DNA from: Streptomyces kurssanovii
GTDB lineage: Bacteria; Actinomycetota; Actinomycetes; Streptomycetales; Streptomycetaceae
DNA length: 64,000 nt
Assembly (NCBI RefSeq): GCF_014649695.1
Contig: NZ_BMTN01000017.1
Span: forward strand, 1 to 64,000
Reading direction: 5' to 3'
This document shows positions 9,276 to 19,892 of this stretch, piece after piece. Numbering within the stretch: the stretch's first letter is position 1; every line of letters begins with the position of its first letter. Both the position numbers and the translations under genes were made by a program. The notes under the pieces were generated by a model, which searched no databases, was not told the DNA's origin, and saw nothing but the letters and a program-made list of their open reading frames with translations.

Positions 9276-12200
9276 ATGGGGGACGTGCACGAGGATCCGT
9301 TGGCGGAACTCGCGTTGCGGCTGCGCACCCTCAAGGCGCAGCGGGGTTTGCAGATGGGCGGGTTGCAGCAGCGGACCGGGCTGGGGCGGACAACGCTCAG
9401 CCAGGCGATGAACGGTCAAGCGGTGCCTTCCGAGGCCACACTGGTGGCCCTGGCGAAGGCCCTTGGTGCCGACGTGGGCCCGATGCTGGTCCTACGCGAA
9501 GCCGCCGCACGCATACCGCGAGCACGCAAGGGCTCTCTGATAGAAGTCGCTCGCCGCAGGCCGGTGCGGCCGAAGACGGAGCCTTCCTTCAAGGAGCGGT
9601 ACCTCAGCTACGTGGCGGAACGGCATTCCCAACTGACCGTCGTAGGGCTGGACCTGAGTCGGCCGGAGCGTGCGTGCTGGCCGTTGGACGCGGCGTACTT
9701 GAGCTTGGAACTGGCGGAGCGGCTGGAGGACTGGCCTGCAGGCAGTGAGGAATCGAACCGGCCATCCGTCGTGGTGAAGCGTGCCGAACACGCGTTGGCC
9801 GACTGCCGACGCGTGCTTCTGCGAGGGCTCGCCGGCAGCGGGAAGACAACGCTGCTGCAGTGGCTGGCTGTCGCCACGGCGCGCGATGAACTGCCAGCAG
9901 AACTGGCGGACTGGAGGGGGCGGATTCCGTTCATCCTGCCGCTGCGGACGCTGGTGAGACGTGGGCCCCTTCCGGAGCCACACGATTTCCTCTCTGCGGT
10001 CGGCACCCCCCTGGCGGCCTCACAACCTGAAGGCTGGGCCGATGCCGTACTCGCCAGGGGCGAAGCACTCGTCCTGGTCGACGGAATCGACGAGGTTCCT
10101 CAAGAGCACCGAGGCGCCACCCGGGACTGGCTCGAGCGGCTCTTGGCCGCGTACAGGGACGCACGCTTCGTGGTCACCACGCGTCCGTCCGCTGTACCGG
10201 AAGGCTGGCTGACTTCGTCACACTTCACCGAACTGTCAGTACGGCCCATGAGCACCGCCGACATCGGAGTCTTCGTTCACCGGTGGCACACCGCAGCCCG
10301 TCACAATGCGGCAACCGACGCCGAACGATCACAGCTGCATGATCTCGAAGCAGCGCTCCAGGTGACAGTGCGTGCTCAGCGTGACCTGGCGCAGTTGTCC
10401 TGCACACCCCTGATGTGCGCGTTGATCTGCGCGCTGCACCGGGACCGCCGCGGTCACCTGCCCCACAGCCGCATGGAGTTGTATGAGGCAGCACTGTCGA
10501 TGCTGCTCGTGCGCCGTGACGTTGAACGCAGTATCGATGTCCCGGAAGGCATTCAGCTCACCGAACACCAGAGCGTCCAGTTGCTGCAGCGCCTGGCCTA
10601 CTGGCTCATCCGCAACCGCCAGACCGAGATGGAACGGACTACCGCGACAGCCCTGGTCGACGACGCTCTGCCAGCTATGCCGACTGTGGCCGAGCAGGGC
10701 ACTGCCGACCAGGTCCTGACGCATCTGGTCGGCCGCAGCGGGCTGCTGCGCAAGCCCACCATGGACACCATCGACTTCGTCCACCGCACCTTCCAGGACT
10801 ATCTCGGGGCAAAAGCCGCCATCGAGGCCCACGACTTTCCGCTGCTGGTCAACAATGCCCATGACGACCAGTGGGAGGACGTCATACGCATGGCCGTTGC
10901 CCACGCCAGGCCTGTTGAAAGCGCAGATCTGCTACGCCGCCTCATTGAACGCGGTGATGCTGAGAACGAGCGCCGGCCCAGGCTGCACCTCCTGGCGGCC
11001 GCCAGCATGCACTACGCCACCGAAGTCGCCCCTGACACGCGCCATAGGGTCACGGCGCGCGCCGCAGCCCTGATGCCGCCCCGCTCTATCCAGGAAGCAA
11101 ACACCCTGTCCGCGCTGGGTCCCGGCATTCTGGACCTACTGCCACCCACCGCCGACGGACTGCCCGAAGACGAGATCATTGCCGTGTTCCGAACTGCCGC
11201 AGCCATGGGCGGCGACCAAGCTTATGCGTACCTGCAACATTTCGTCCCGACTGTCGCCCCCCCGGTGCCGCGCCACGAACTGATGCTGGGCTGGACCAAC
11301 TTTGAGGCAGCCGATTACGCCCGCGACATCCTCCGCCTTGTCCGGGATCGCCTGCATGTCACTGTCCGGACTCGTGCGCAGTTTGACGCTCTCCCGCTGC
11401 TGACACCGATCGAACTCATCTCGTTCGAGCTGGCACTCACCCCGTCAGAGATCCTCGAGCATCTTTCCCCGGAACACACCACATCCCTATCCCTCCGGGG
11501 CGTGGAGGAGCCCTCGCTGCACAGTCTGTCGTTCGTTCGGTCTCTGGCCGCGCTGCGCTCGTTGGCTCTTGGCCCCTCGACACCCGTCGACGGCCTACAC
11601 CATCTCGCCGGACTGCCCCTGCAGGAGCTGAACCTGCTGGACCTGCCTGAGGGTTTCTCCTTCCAGGCGCTCAACAATCTCCCACAGCTGCGTGAACTGC
11701 TGCTCTATACCGTCCTGCCGTGGAGAACGCTGCATCCCCTGCCCGCCTCGCCAACTCTCACAAGGCTTTGGCTCGGCGGCCATATAGAGGCCTCCATCAC
11801 CGGCATCACCCAGTGGGCCATGCTCGAAGACGTTGTCGTCAACCACGTCATGGACGCAGTGGAATGGGCCGAGCTCGCGGAGCTGCCTCAGCTGACCAGC
11901 CTTCAGGTCACCGACGCCGACTTCGCCAACGCCCCCCTCATGGTCACCGTCAATCGTCTCGGGCTCTCTGTATCTCGGTCCGACATCCGCCTCGACCTGG
12001 TCCCGGATCGGTTTCCGAATCTTGAGCTGTTAAGGATCAACGCTCTCGCAGACGTTGCCTACGATCTAGCCCCTCTCCAGTCCCTTATGAACGTGGAGAT
12101 CCGCCTCTACAACGCCGATCGCATCTCGCTCAGCGGTCTGGAGGGGTTCGCTCCGGAACGATTCACGCTCTTCCCCCGTCCACGCCCCATCCAGACGTGA
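9276..12200 (+). CDS. XRE-NACHT-LRR STAND NTPase (bNACHT-like)
   Basis: 974 residues. Residues of about 10-70 form a Cro/C1-type helix-turn-helix. Walker A is LRGLAGSGKTTLL at about residue 181-193 and Walker B is LVLVDGIDEVP at about 263-273, the ID(E)-type Walker B of NACHT NTPases. A sensor-1-like VVTTRP follows at about 290. A winged-helix and helical region contains FVHRTFQDYLGAKA (about 505-518), the HxTFQEYLAA motif common to bacterial NACHT proteins. From about residue 730 on, leucine-rich repeats are seen (LRSLALG, LQELNLLDLP, LRELLLYT, LTRLWLGG). STAND proteins of this type act as intracellular sensors, and bacterial NACHT members have shown anti-phage activity. Sensor via LRR and output through the HTH are inferred. 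GGAGA precedes the ATG. Confidence 0.88.
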   Translation: MGDVHEDPLAELALRLRTLKAQRGLQMGGLQQRTGLGRTTLSQAMNGQAVPSEATLVALAKALGADVGPMLVLREAAARIPRARKGSLIEVARRRPVRPKTEPSFKERYLSYVAERHSQLTVVGLDLSRPERACWPLDAAYLSLELAERLEDWPAGSEESNRPSVVVKRAEHALADCRRVLLRGLAGSGKTTLLQWLAVATARDELPAELADWRGRIPFILPLRTLVRRGPLPEPHDFLSAVGTPLAASQPEGWADAVLARGEALVLVDGIDEVPQEHRGATRDWLERLLAAYRDARFVVTTRPSAVPEGWLTSSHFTELSVRPMSTADIGVFVHRWHTAARHNAATDAERSQLHDLEAALQVTVRAQRDLAQLSCTPLMCALICALHRDRRGHLPHSRMELYEAALSMLLVRRDVERSIDVPEGIQLTEHQSVQLLQRLAYWLIRNRQTEMERTTATALVDDALPAMPTVAEQGTADQVLTHLVGRSGLLRKPTMDTIDFVHRTFQDYLGAKAAIEAHDFPLLVNNAHDDQWEDVIRMAVAHARPVESADLLRRLIERGDAENERRPRLHLLAAASMHYATEVAPDTRHRVTARAAALMPPRSIQEANTLSALGPGILDLLPPTADGLPEDEIIAVFRTAAAMGGDQAYAYLQHFVPTVAPPVPRHELMLGWTNFEAADYARDILRLVRDRLHVTVRTRAQFDALPLLTPIELISFELALTPSEILEHLSPEHTTSLSLRGVEEPSLHSLSFVRSLAALRSLALGPSTPVDGLHHLAGLPLQELNLLDLPEGFSFQALNNLPQLRELLLYTVLPWRTLHPLPASPTLTRLWLGGHIEASITGITQWAMLEDVVVNHVMDAVEWAELAELPQLTSLQVTDADFANAPLMVTVNRLGLSVSRSDIRLDLVPDRFPNLELLRINALADVAYDLAPLQSLMNVEIRLYNADRISLSGLEGFAPERFTLFPRPRPIQT

Positions 12201-12294
12201 CCGTCAGCCGCCGCCGAACGCCACTACGCCACTACGCAGCGGGCAGCCGCCAGGCCGACGATCCCGTGGTCGGAGCGAACGCCCTGGCGTTCCG

Positions 12295-12323
12295 GACCCC
12301 TTCCGCAACTTGAGAAAGGGGTC
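12295..12323 (+). terminator. Hairpin downstream of the NACHT gene
   Basis: GACCCCTT (12295-12302) and AAGGGGTC (12316-12323) form an 8-pair stem with a 13-base loop, 95 bases after the NACHT stop. No U-run follows. Confidence 0.4.
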
Positions 12324-12472
12324 GACGAAGAGGAGTAGGCGGGGCTGCTAGCGTCCTCCCCCGCTCCCCGAGCTGCTGCCGAAGCTGCGCCCGTACCGGG
12401 AGGCCCCGGTCGGGTGGCCGGTGCACTGCGCGAGGGAGGACCGAGGAGTCCTAGCGTGGCCCTTCCCGACAG

Positions 12473-12889
12473 TCAGCGCTGGGGCGTTCGCGCCCCTACG
12501 CGCTGAAGTGTCTGTCCGCCGGCAGCTGGGGTGGACTGGGCTGCGGTGGCCGAGGGTGAGGACTCGGCGGCGGGCTCCGACTCCGGCTCATCGACGGCCG
12601 TGAGTACAGCTTCCGCCTCGGCGAGTACGGCCTCCTCCGTCGCGGGCGCGGCCTCGGAGGTCACGACCGTGGCCTGGGAAGCGGCGGCGGTGCGGCGGTC
12701 GCGGTAGTCCTTCAAGACCTTCCACACAGCCACCGGCACGCCGACGGCAAGGGCACCGAGAATGAAGGCTCGCCGCTGGCCTAGCCGCCGCCCGAGCTGG
12801 ACGTAGGCCGCCCGTAGGGCATCAGGGCCTCCTAGCTTGCGTGCCTCCGCGCTGAGTTCCGAGTAGTCCCACACCGCGCTCCCCCTCAC
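12473..12889 (-). CDS. Hypothetical single-pass membrane protein
   Basis: 138 residues. The N-terminal part is charged (MRGSAVWDYSELSAEARKLG). One hydrophobic segment AFILGALAVGVPVAVW lies at about residues 41-56, followed by a basic stretch and a long Ala/Glu/Pro-rich low-complexity tail. No known family recognised. The coding bias is plausible. The basic residues after the helix suggest the tail is cytoplasmic. Confidence 0.45.
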   Translation of the reverse strand: MRGSAVWDYSELSAEARKLGGPDALRAAYVQLGRRLGQRRAFILGALAVGVPVAVWKVLKDYRDRRTAAASQATVVTSEAAPATEEAVLAEAEAVLTAVDEPESEPAAESSPSATAAQSTPAAGGQTLQRVGARTPQR

Positions 12890-12948
12890 CTTCGCTGCTG
12901 TCCAGTATCGGCCTGATCATCCCAGGGCCAAGCTGACTCGGGGACGGA

Positions 12949-13185
12949 TCAGGACAACCGGCCTACCGGACCCTGGATCTGAGGGCGGGGCGTTGTCGAA
13001 GCTGCGACCGCACTCTCACCGGCGGCCCCCGCTCCCTGGCGCACGCGGGCGTAGCGCAGCGCGGCGAGGGTGTAAAGCAGGTGGTGTTCGGCGGCGTCGC
13101 GTAGCCCCACCGCCGGGTCGTCGTCGACGTCGCCGCTGGGTCGGCGGCCGAAGCCGGGGCCGGGTTGGGCGCCGCCGTGGTCGGC
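12949..13185 (-). other. Unrecognised relic before the helicase tail
   Basis: A minus-strand frame reads DDDPAVGLRDAAEHHLLYTL followed by AALRYARVRQG, which has the look of a real coding remnant but no family I recognise. It ends abruptly where the helicase-tail relic begins at about 13190, so a recombination joint probably lies between them. Confidence 0.25.
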
Positions 13186-13189
13186 GTGG

Positions 13190-13450
13190 TGCTCAAGCGA
13201 GCAAGGCGCAGCAGGCGTTCCAGCGCGGCCTTGCGGCCCTCGCGCAGTGGGTGCAGCGGGAAGGCGCCCACCGACCTGTACCAAGGGGCCACAGCGAAGA
13301 GATCACGGTCGACGGTGAGGCGGAGCCGGTGATCGTGAAGCTGGGCGTATGGGTCTCCAACACCCGTGCAAGGCGCGACAAACTCACCCAGGAACAGCGC
13401 GCCGCTTGCAGACGCTGGGCGCCGAATGGGCATGTGGAACGCAAGAGTAG
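13190..13450 (+). pseudogene. Helicase-associated domain relic (terminal helicase tail)
   Basis: The plus frame reads QQAFQRGLAALAQWVQREGA, then VIVKLGVWVSNTRARRDKLT, then QEQRAACRRW. These align with NEAFQKGLEALQRYMEREDG and HRTGIWIGNQKARRDRLD near the end of the terminal helicase. Only the last HA module survives and there is no start of its own. It lies in the same orientation as the terminal helicase. Confidence 0.75.
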
Positions 13451-13533
13451 GGACCGGTCGGCATTCGCACCCATGTGCGATCTTATGAGTATGTATTGAT
13501 CCAGTTAGATGCTGTCTCTAGAGTGACGGCATC

Positions 13534-14772
13534 GTGACAGAGAAGATGCCCCACTCGGCGGCTGGCCAGATGCTGGGCTACCTCTACCAGTGCGAGTGGG
13601 CGTTGGTGGAGCTGGCGCAGCGGTGGTTCAAAGACGCAGAGGCCGCACTACGCATGGAGATGCTGGACGACATTGACCTGCTGCACGGGTCAGTGCCTGT
13701 CGAGCTTGTGCAGTCGAAGCATCATGGCGGCCAGGGAGAGATCGGCTCGACCAGTGCTGATCTGTGGCGTTCAGTCAATTCCTGGTGCGATGCCTTGGAG
13801 ATCCTCGGAGATGCGCCATTGCCGCTGCTCCGTTTGGTCACCACTCAGCGGGTCGCTGCCGGGAGCCTTCTTGAGAAACTGCGGGCCGATCCGCAGACGC
13901 GCGATGTAGCCGCAGCTTTGGCAGCTCTTGAGGAGCTGGCTGGTGATGCCGAAGGTCCGAAGACGACCCGCCCTTGGCGGGAGCGCTTCCTCCGGTGCAC
14001 CCCAGTGGTCCGGGAAGCTCTGGTGGGCCAGATCGTTGTGGACGATCTGGCGCCTCGGGTGTCAGAGGTGGACTCTAAGCTCCGTGAAGTGATCGGCGTA
14101 TGGAAAACGGATCAGAGCCAGAGCCGGGAGATCCTGGAGGAGCTGAAGGGCTGGTGGTGGGGGCTCTCCAAAGAGATGCTCGACCGCTCCAACCCGAGCC
14201 GGAGGGCGACTGTTTCCGCCGAGGAACTGCGCACGAAGATCGACTACGTGATGAGCAAGTACGCGCAGACCTCGTTGCCCATCAGCGACCGGCTGGAACG
14301 GCTCACCGAGGACGAGGTGGCCCGGTACCAGGACCGCGTCTTCGTTGCCCAGCTCCAGCTCCTGAAACTGGGGCGTCGGAGCATCCGATTCCATCTCGGC
14401 GAGTATCACCACGCATGGACCCATCGATCCCGCTGGCTCCACCGCCACTACGTCGCCCAGAGCGAACTCGACCAGTTCGAGGCAGATCTCCGGCGTGAAT
14501 GGGAGCAGGTGTTCTCCAGACGCGCTGACGCCTTCGACGCCGGCGAGTACGGAGCCGATGCGGTCAAGGCCGGTGTGGACATTCTGGAAGAGGCCATGGC
14601 TGCTGTAGAGACGCTGCGGCTGCGGCCGCAGGTGGAGAAGCGGTGGGTCGCCCGCGGCACGCTTCACGCTCTGGCCGATCTGGCTACGCAGGACGACGAC
14701 CCAGTGGGCTGGCATCCCGATTTCGAGAACCTGCTGTCCCGGTCGTCCGATACTGCTGACGGGGAGGAATAG
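13534..14772 (+). CDS. ABC-3C effector: DUF4297/Cap4-like nuclease component
   Basis: 412 residues, GTG start after a locally AT-rich stretch. The N-terminus reads GQMLGYLYQCEWALVELAQR, then LRMEMLDDIDLL and VELVQSKHH: Glu42, the acidic LDDID, and Glu57/Gln60/Lys62 give the E...DD...(E/Q)xK arrangement of the PD-(D/E)xK-like nuclease domain found in DUF4297/Cap4 proteins. The C-terminal two-thirds is helical. It is followed within two bases by the middle component and then the ATPase, so all three are probably one operon. In ABC-3C systems the variable first gene is the effector. DNA cleavage when triggered by the ATPase complex is inferred, not shown. Confidence 0.75.
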   Translation: MTEKMPHSAAGQMLGYLYQCEWALVELAQRWFKDAEAALRMEMLDDIDLLHGSVPVELVQSKHHGGQGEIGSTSADLWRSVNSWCDALEILGDAPLPLLRLVTTQRVAAGSLLEKLRADPQTRDVAAALAALEELAGDAEGPKTTRPWRERFLRCTPVVREALVGQIVVDDLAPRVSEVDSKLREVIGVWKTDQSQSREILEELKGWWWGLSKEMLDRSNPSRRATVSAEELRTKIDYVMSKYAQTSLPISDRLERLTEDEVARYQDRVFVAQLQLLKLGRRSIRFHLGEYHHAWTHRSRWLHRHYVAQSELDQFEADLRREWEQVFSRRADAFDAGEYGADAVKAGVDILEEAMAAVETLRLRPQVEKRWVARGTLHALADLATQDDDPVGWHPDFENLLSRSSDTADGEE

Positions 14773-14774
14773 CT

Positions 14775-17236
<2,462 letters not shown>

Positions 17237-17333
17237 ACCTGGCCGTAGCGCTGGCGTTCCTCATCGGCCCTGTAGCTCAGAAATCCCGTGGCCTCATGGG
17301 TATGACGGATTTTGCTCGTGAGGCCCGGCGAAT

Positions 17334-17963
17334 GTGAGAGACATGGCAGCGCAGACGGCCGTTCGGGAAGGCGCGGCCACCAAGGTGGCCGAGTGCTGGG
17401 GAGTGGACGTGGGGGAGATCGGTGATGGCATTGAGCGAGCGCTGTTGACCCGCCCAGCGCCTACGGGCGCCTCGGCATTGCGGTTTTTGATGAGAGCGGA
17501 GAAGGGCTCTACGAAGAACGTTGCGCGTCTTGTGGGCGTTTCACAGCGCACCGTGCAGCGGTGGGTCACCGGTCGACCGGGAATACGACGGCGTCCCAGC
17601 GCAGCCCACACAAGGAGGATCGATGAGGTCGTCAGGGCGCGCTGGCAGCCCCGGGTCCGCGTGCGCCAACGGGCCAGGGCGGAAGTGGACGGTTTCGTAA
17701 TCCACACCAGGGCACGGTTCGGATTCGCGGCGCCTGCAGGGTCGTCGGACGATCCGCGGGTCCGGTGGATCACCCAGTACCTGCCGGGAGAGGTGGCCCG
17801 TGAACTGTTCGCCGCCCGGGACGCCGGCGCGGGCGAGCAGCAGCAGATGGTGATCCTCGCCCGCGCGCTCGGGCATGCCTACTTCCGGGACGGGGGCCGA
17901 CGCGGTCATGGCCTGCATATCGCCTTCACCGACGTCGAGTTCGCCGACTTCTCGATCGGATGA
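17334..17963 (+). CDS. tpg: Tpg-like telomere terminal protein
   Basis: 209 residues from GTG at 17334 (an alternative ATG at 17343 is equally possible). It shows the hallmarks of Streptomyces Tpg: LTRPAPTGASALRFLMRAEK, then STKNVARLVGVSQRTVQRWV (helix-turn-helix), VRARWQPRVR, FVIHTRARFGFAAPAGSSDD, and the end YFRDGGRRG followed by FTDVEFADFSIG. Tpg is covalently attached to the 5' ends of linear Streptomyces replicons and primes end patching. The gene is normally preceded by tap, which recruits Tpg to the telomere. No tap is seen here: the upstream neighbour is the ABC-3C ATPase. It is slightly longer at the N-terminus than the usual ~185 residues. Confidence 0.88.
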   Translation: MRDMAAQTAVREGAATKVAECWGVDVGEIGDGIERALLTRPAPTGASALRFLMRAEKGSTKNVARLVGVSQRTVQRWVTGRPGIRRRPSAAHTRRIDEVVRARWQPRVRVRQRARAEVDGFVIHTRARFGFAAPAGSSDDPRVRWITQYLPGEVARELFAARDAGAGEQQQMVILARALGHAYFRDGGRRGHGLHIAFTDVEFADFSIG

Positions 17964-18019
17964 CCTCCTCGCCGCCGGGAATCCGCGAGGCAGGCGGCCG
18001 ATCTCGCCGGCGAGGCCGT

Positions 18020-19153
18020 TCAGCCCCGTGAGGGCTTCTCGCGTACGCCCAGCATTGCGTCGTACTTCTTGGCTTCCTGCTGTTCGCGCCAGTCCCACTC
18101 GACGCGGCCGACCCGGTCGGTCCGCCTGGCGGCGGGAGGCTGCGGCGGGCGCAGCCTCGCCGTCTCCGCCAAGCGCAACAGATGCGTACGGTCCCCGGGC
18201 GCGGCGAGCAGTTCCTGATCATCGCCGGGTACGAGGCGGGCGAAGCAGGCCGCAGCCCGCAAGAAGACGCGCGCCCAGGGCGGTACGGGGTATGCGGCGC
18301 AGCCGTCGGTGTAGCGGGCGCGGTCGTGCAGGGCGAGCGTGGCCTCGGCGTCGTCGTAGTCGCGGAGGCCGGCGGTGGCAAGCTGCTGGAAGGAGGCGCC
18401 AGTGAAGAGCGCGGCTGCCAGGGCTGCGGCCAGGCGGGGGTGAGCGGTCGAGTCGGCCAGGCGGCGGGTGACTTCCCGGGCAGTGTGCGCGGTGAGAGAC
18501 GCGGGCTGTGAACGGTGTCGCCAGACGATCGGCGGCGGTGCGCAAGAGACCCGACAGGAGGCGGGGCTGTCGTAGGAAACGAGGCGGTCCAGAGCGGGCA
18601 GGGTGATCCAGCGGCCGGACCGCCGGACACATTCGCCCGCGTCGTCCGTGGAGACGGGCGGCCCGTCGTCGTAGTAATGCTGGGCGGCCTCGGAGTCGGT
18701 GATGACTGCGTGGTCGACCGTTTCAAGGGCCTGATGCAGGGCGGCAGGGAGACGAGGGCGGTGGCAGACCAGGGTCAGGTGGATGCCTGTGACGGCGCGC
18801 AGATGGAGGAGGTGTTCGGCGCGGCGGGCAGTCAGGCGGTGGGCGCGCAGGACGGTCAGACGAGTGACCGGCTGGGCTGTCACCCATGCGGTGGCCGCTT
18901 CCCAGGCGGGCTGCCGGCCTGAGGGGAAGCGGCCCGGCAGCAGCGGCGGTCTGCCCAAGGCGGCCAGGAGGTCGTGGGCGAGCGCGGTGTCGCTGGTGGT
19001 TCCGGGACCGGGGTGCAGGGTGATTCGGCCCGATGGCGGATGGTGCGCTGCCAGGGCGGCGTGGGTGTGGACCACATCGTCGTGGGGGTCCATGACCAGG
19101 GTGAGGGCCGGCACTCCCATGGCGGGGAGCGGGGCGGGTGGCATCGGGGTCAT
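18020..19153 (-). CDS. Third protein of the Mu/Tn7-like transposon
   Basis: 377 residues, starting with an ATGA overlap on the ATPase stop. It occupies the place of TniQ/TnsD-like target-selection proteins, but no zinc-finger or obvious TniQ motif is visible. The N-terminal half (PALTLVMDPHDDVVHTHAAL; VTRLTVLRAHRLTARRAEHL) resembles an ATPase-like or helical domain. The end is rich in Arg/Trp (VEWDWREQQEAKKYDAMLGV). I infer an accessory role in transposition from operon structure only. Confidence 0.55.
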   Translation of the reverse strand: MTPMPPAPLPAMGVPALTLVMDPHDDVVHTHAALAAHHPPSGRITLHPGPGTTSDTALAHDLLAALGRPPLLPGRFPSGRQPAWEAATAWVTAQPVTRLTVLRAHRLTARRAEHLLHLRAVTGIHLTLVCHRPRLPAALHQALETVDHAVITDSEAAQHYYDDGPPVSTDDAGECVRRSGRWITLPALDRLVSYDSPASCRVSCAPPPIVWRHRSQPASLTAHTAREVTRRLADSTAHPRLAAALAAALFTGASFQQLATAGLRDYDDAEATLALHDRARYTDGCAAYPVPPWARVFLRAAACFARLVPGDDQELLAAPGDRTHLLRLAETARLRPPQPPAARRTDRVGRVEWDWREQQEAKKYDAMLGVREKPSRG

Positions 19154-19892
19154 GCGAGGCGGCTGAAGGCCCAGCGCAGCAGGTCCTGGTCGACGCGTGC
19201 ACGTCCCGTGCGGGCCAGTGCGGTACGGGTGTGGGCGGTCATCTGGGCCCAGGCGCGGAAGTTGCCGTGCGCGGCATGCTGGTCGGCGAAGGCGATGTCC
19301 TCGGGGTCGGCATCGGCCCAGACCGGGTGGAACAACGGGATCACCTCGAGGACCTCGTCAGGTGTCAGGCGGGTGAACTGCTGCCAGATGAAGACGCGGG
19401 AGGAGAGCATCGGTTCGCGGCGCAGCACGGTGTGGCAGCCCGCGCCGCCGACGAAGATGATGGCGAGCTGGGTTGAGGGTTCGTCCCAGAGGTAGCGGAA
19501 GTATTCGAACGCCTCCCCGTTGAGCCACTGTGCTTCGTCGACGAGGAAGGTACGGGGCGTTCGGCCAGGGCCGTCTTCAGCAGACGGTCAAACTCGCTGG
19601 GGTGGCGCGGCGGTTCGCCGGCCAGGTCGAGCGCGGTGAACAGTTCGTAGCGCACCGCACGGGCGGTGGGCCGGGCCCAAAAAGTGATTTTGCGGACGTC
19701 CTCGCCGGGTTCGAGTTCGCGCAGGCAGGTGTTGACGGCGAGGGTCTTGCCGAAGCCGGCGCCGCCGTGGATGCACATCATGGCGCGGGCGGCGACGGTG
19801 TCGGTGATGTTCTCCCGGGCGGTGAGCAGGGCGCGGGTGGTGACCACGGAGGCGTCGGGCAGGTCGACGTACTGGTAAGTGGCCGCGGTCAC
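19150..19892 (-). pseudogene. TniB/TnsC-like AAA ATPase, one-base frameshift
   Basis: The N-terminal frame has Walker A CIHGGAGFGKTLAVNTCL at about residue 40-57. After a break near 19556-19560 the other frame continues TFLVDEAQWLNGEAFEYFRY (Walker B VDEAQ), then AIIFVGGAG, then LSSRVFIWQQFTRLTPDEVL to the end. One additional C in the run within the codons for ERPR restores about 247 residues. GTG start at 19892 overlaps the transposase stop. This ATPase would control the transposase and target choice. Either the transposon is disabled or the base was lost in sequencing. Confidence 0.75.

Noticed and set aside
13511-13545. GCTGTCTCT...GTGACAG as a possible distant transposon left end
   Set aside because: Only nine bases match the right end at 21777 and the orientation of the second motif differs; it also overlaps the ABC-3C start region.
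17262-17300. tRNA gene start (GCCCTGTAGCTCAG) upstream of tpg
   Set aside because: After the D-arm start no GGTAGAG, anticodon arm or TTCGAA T-loop follows, and no acceptor pairing exists. At best a chance match or a very short remnant.
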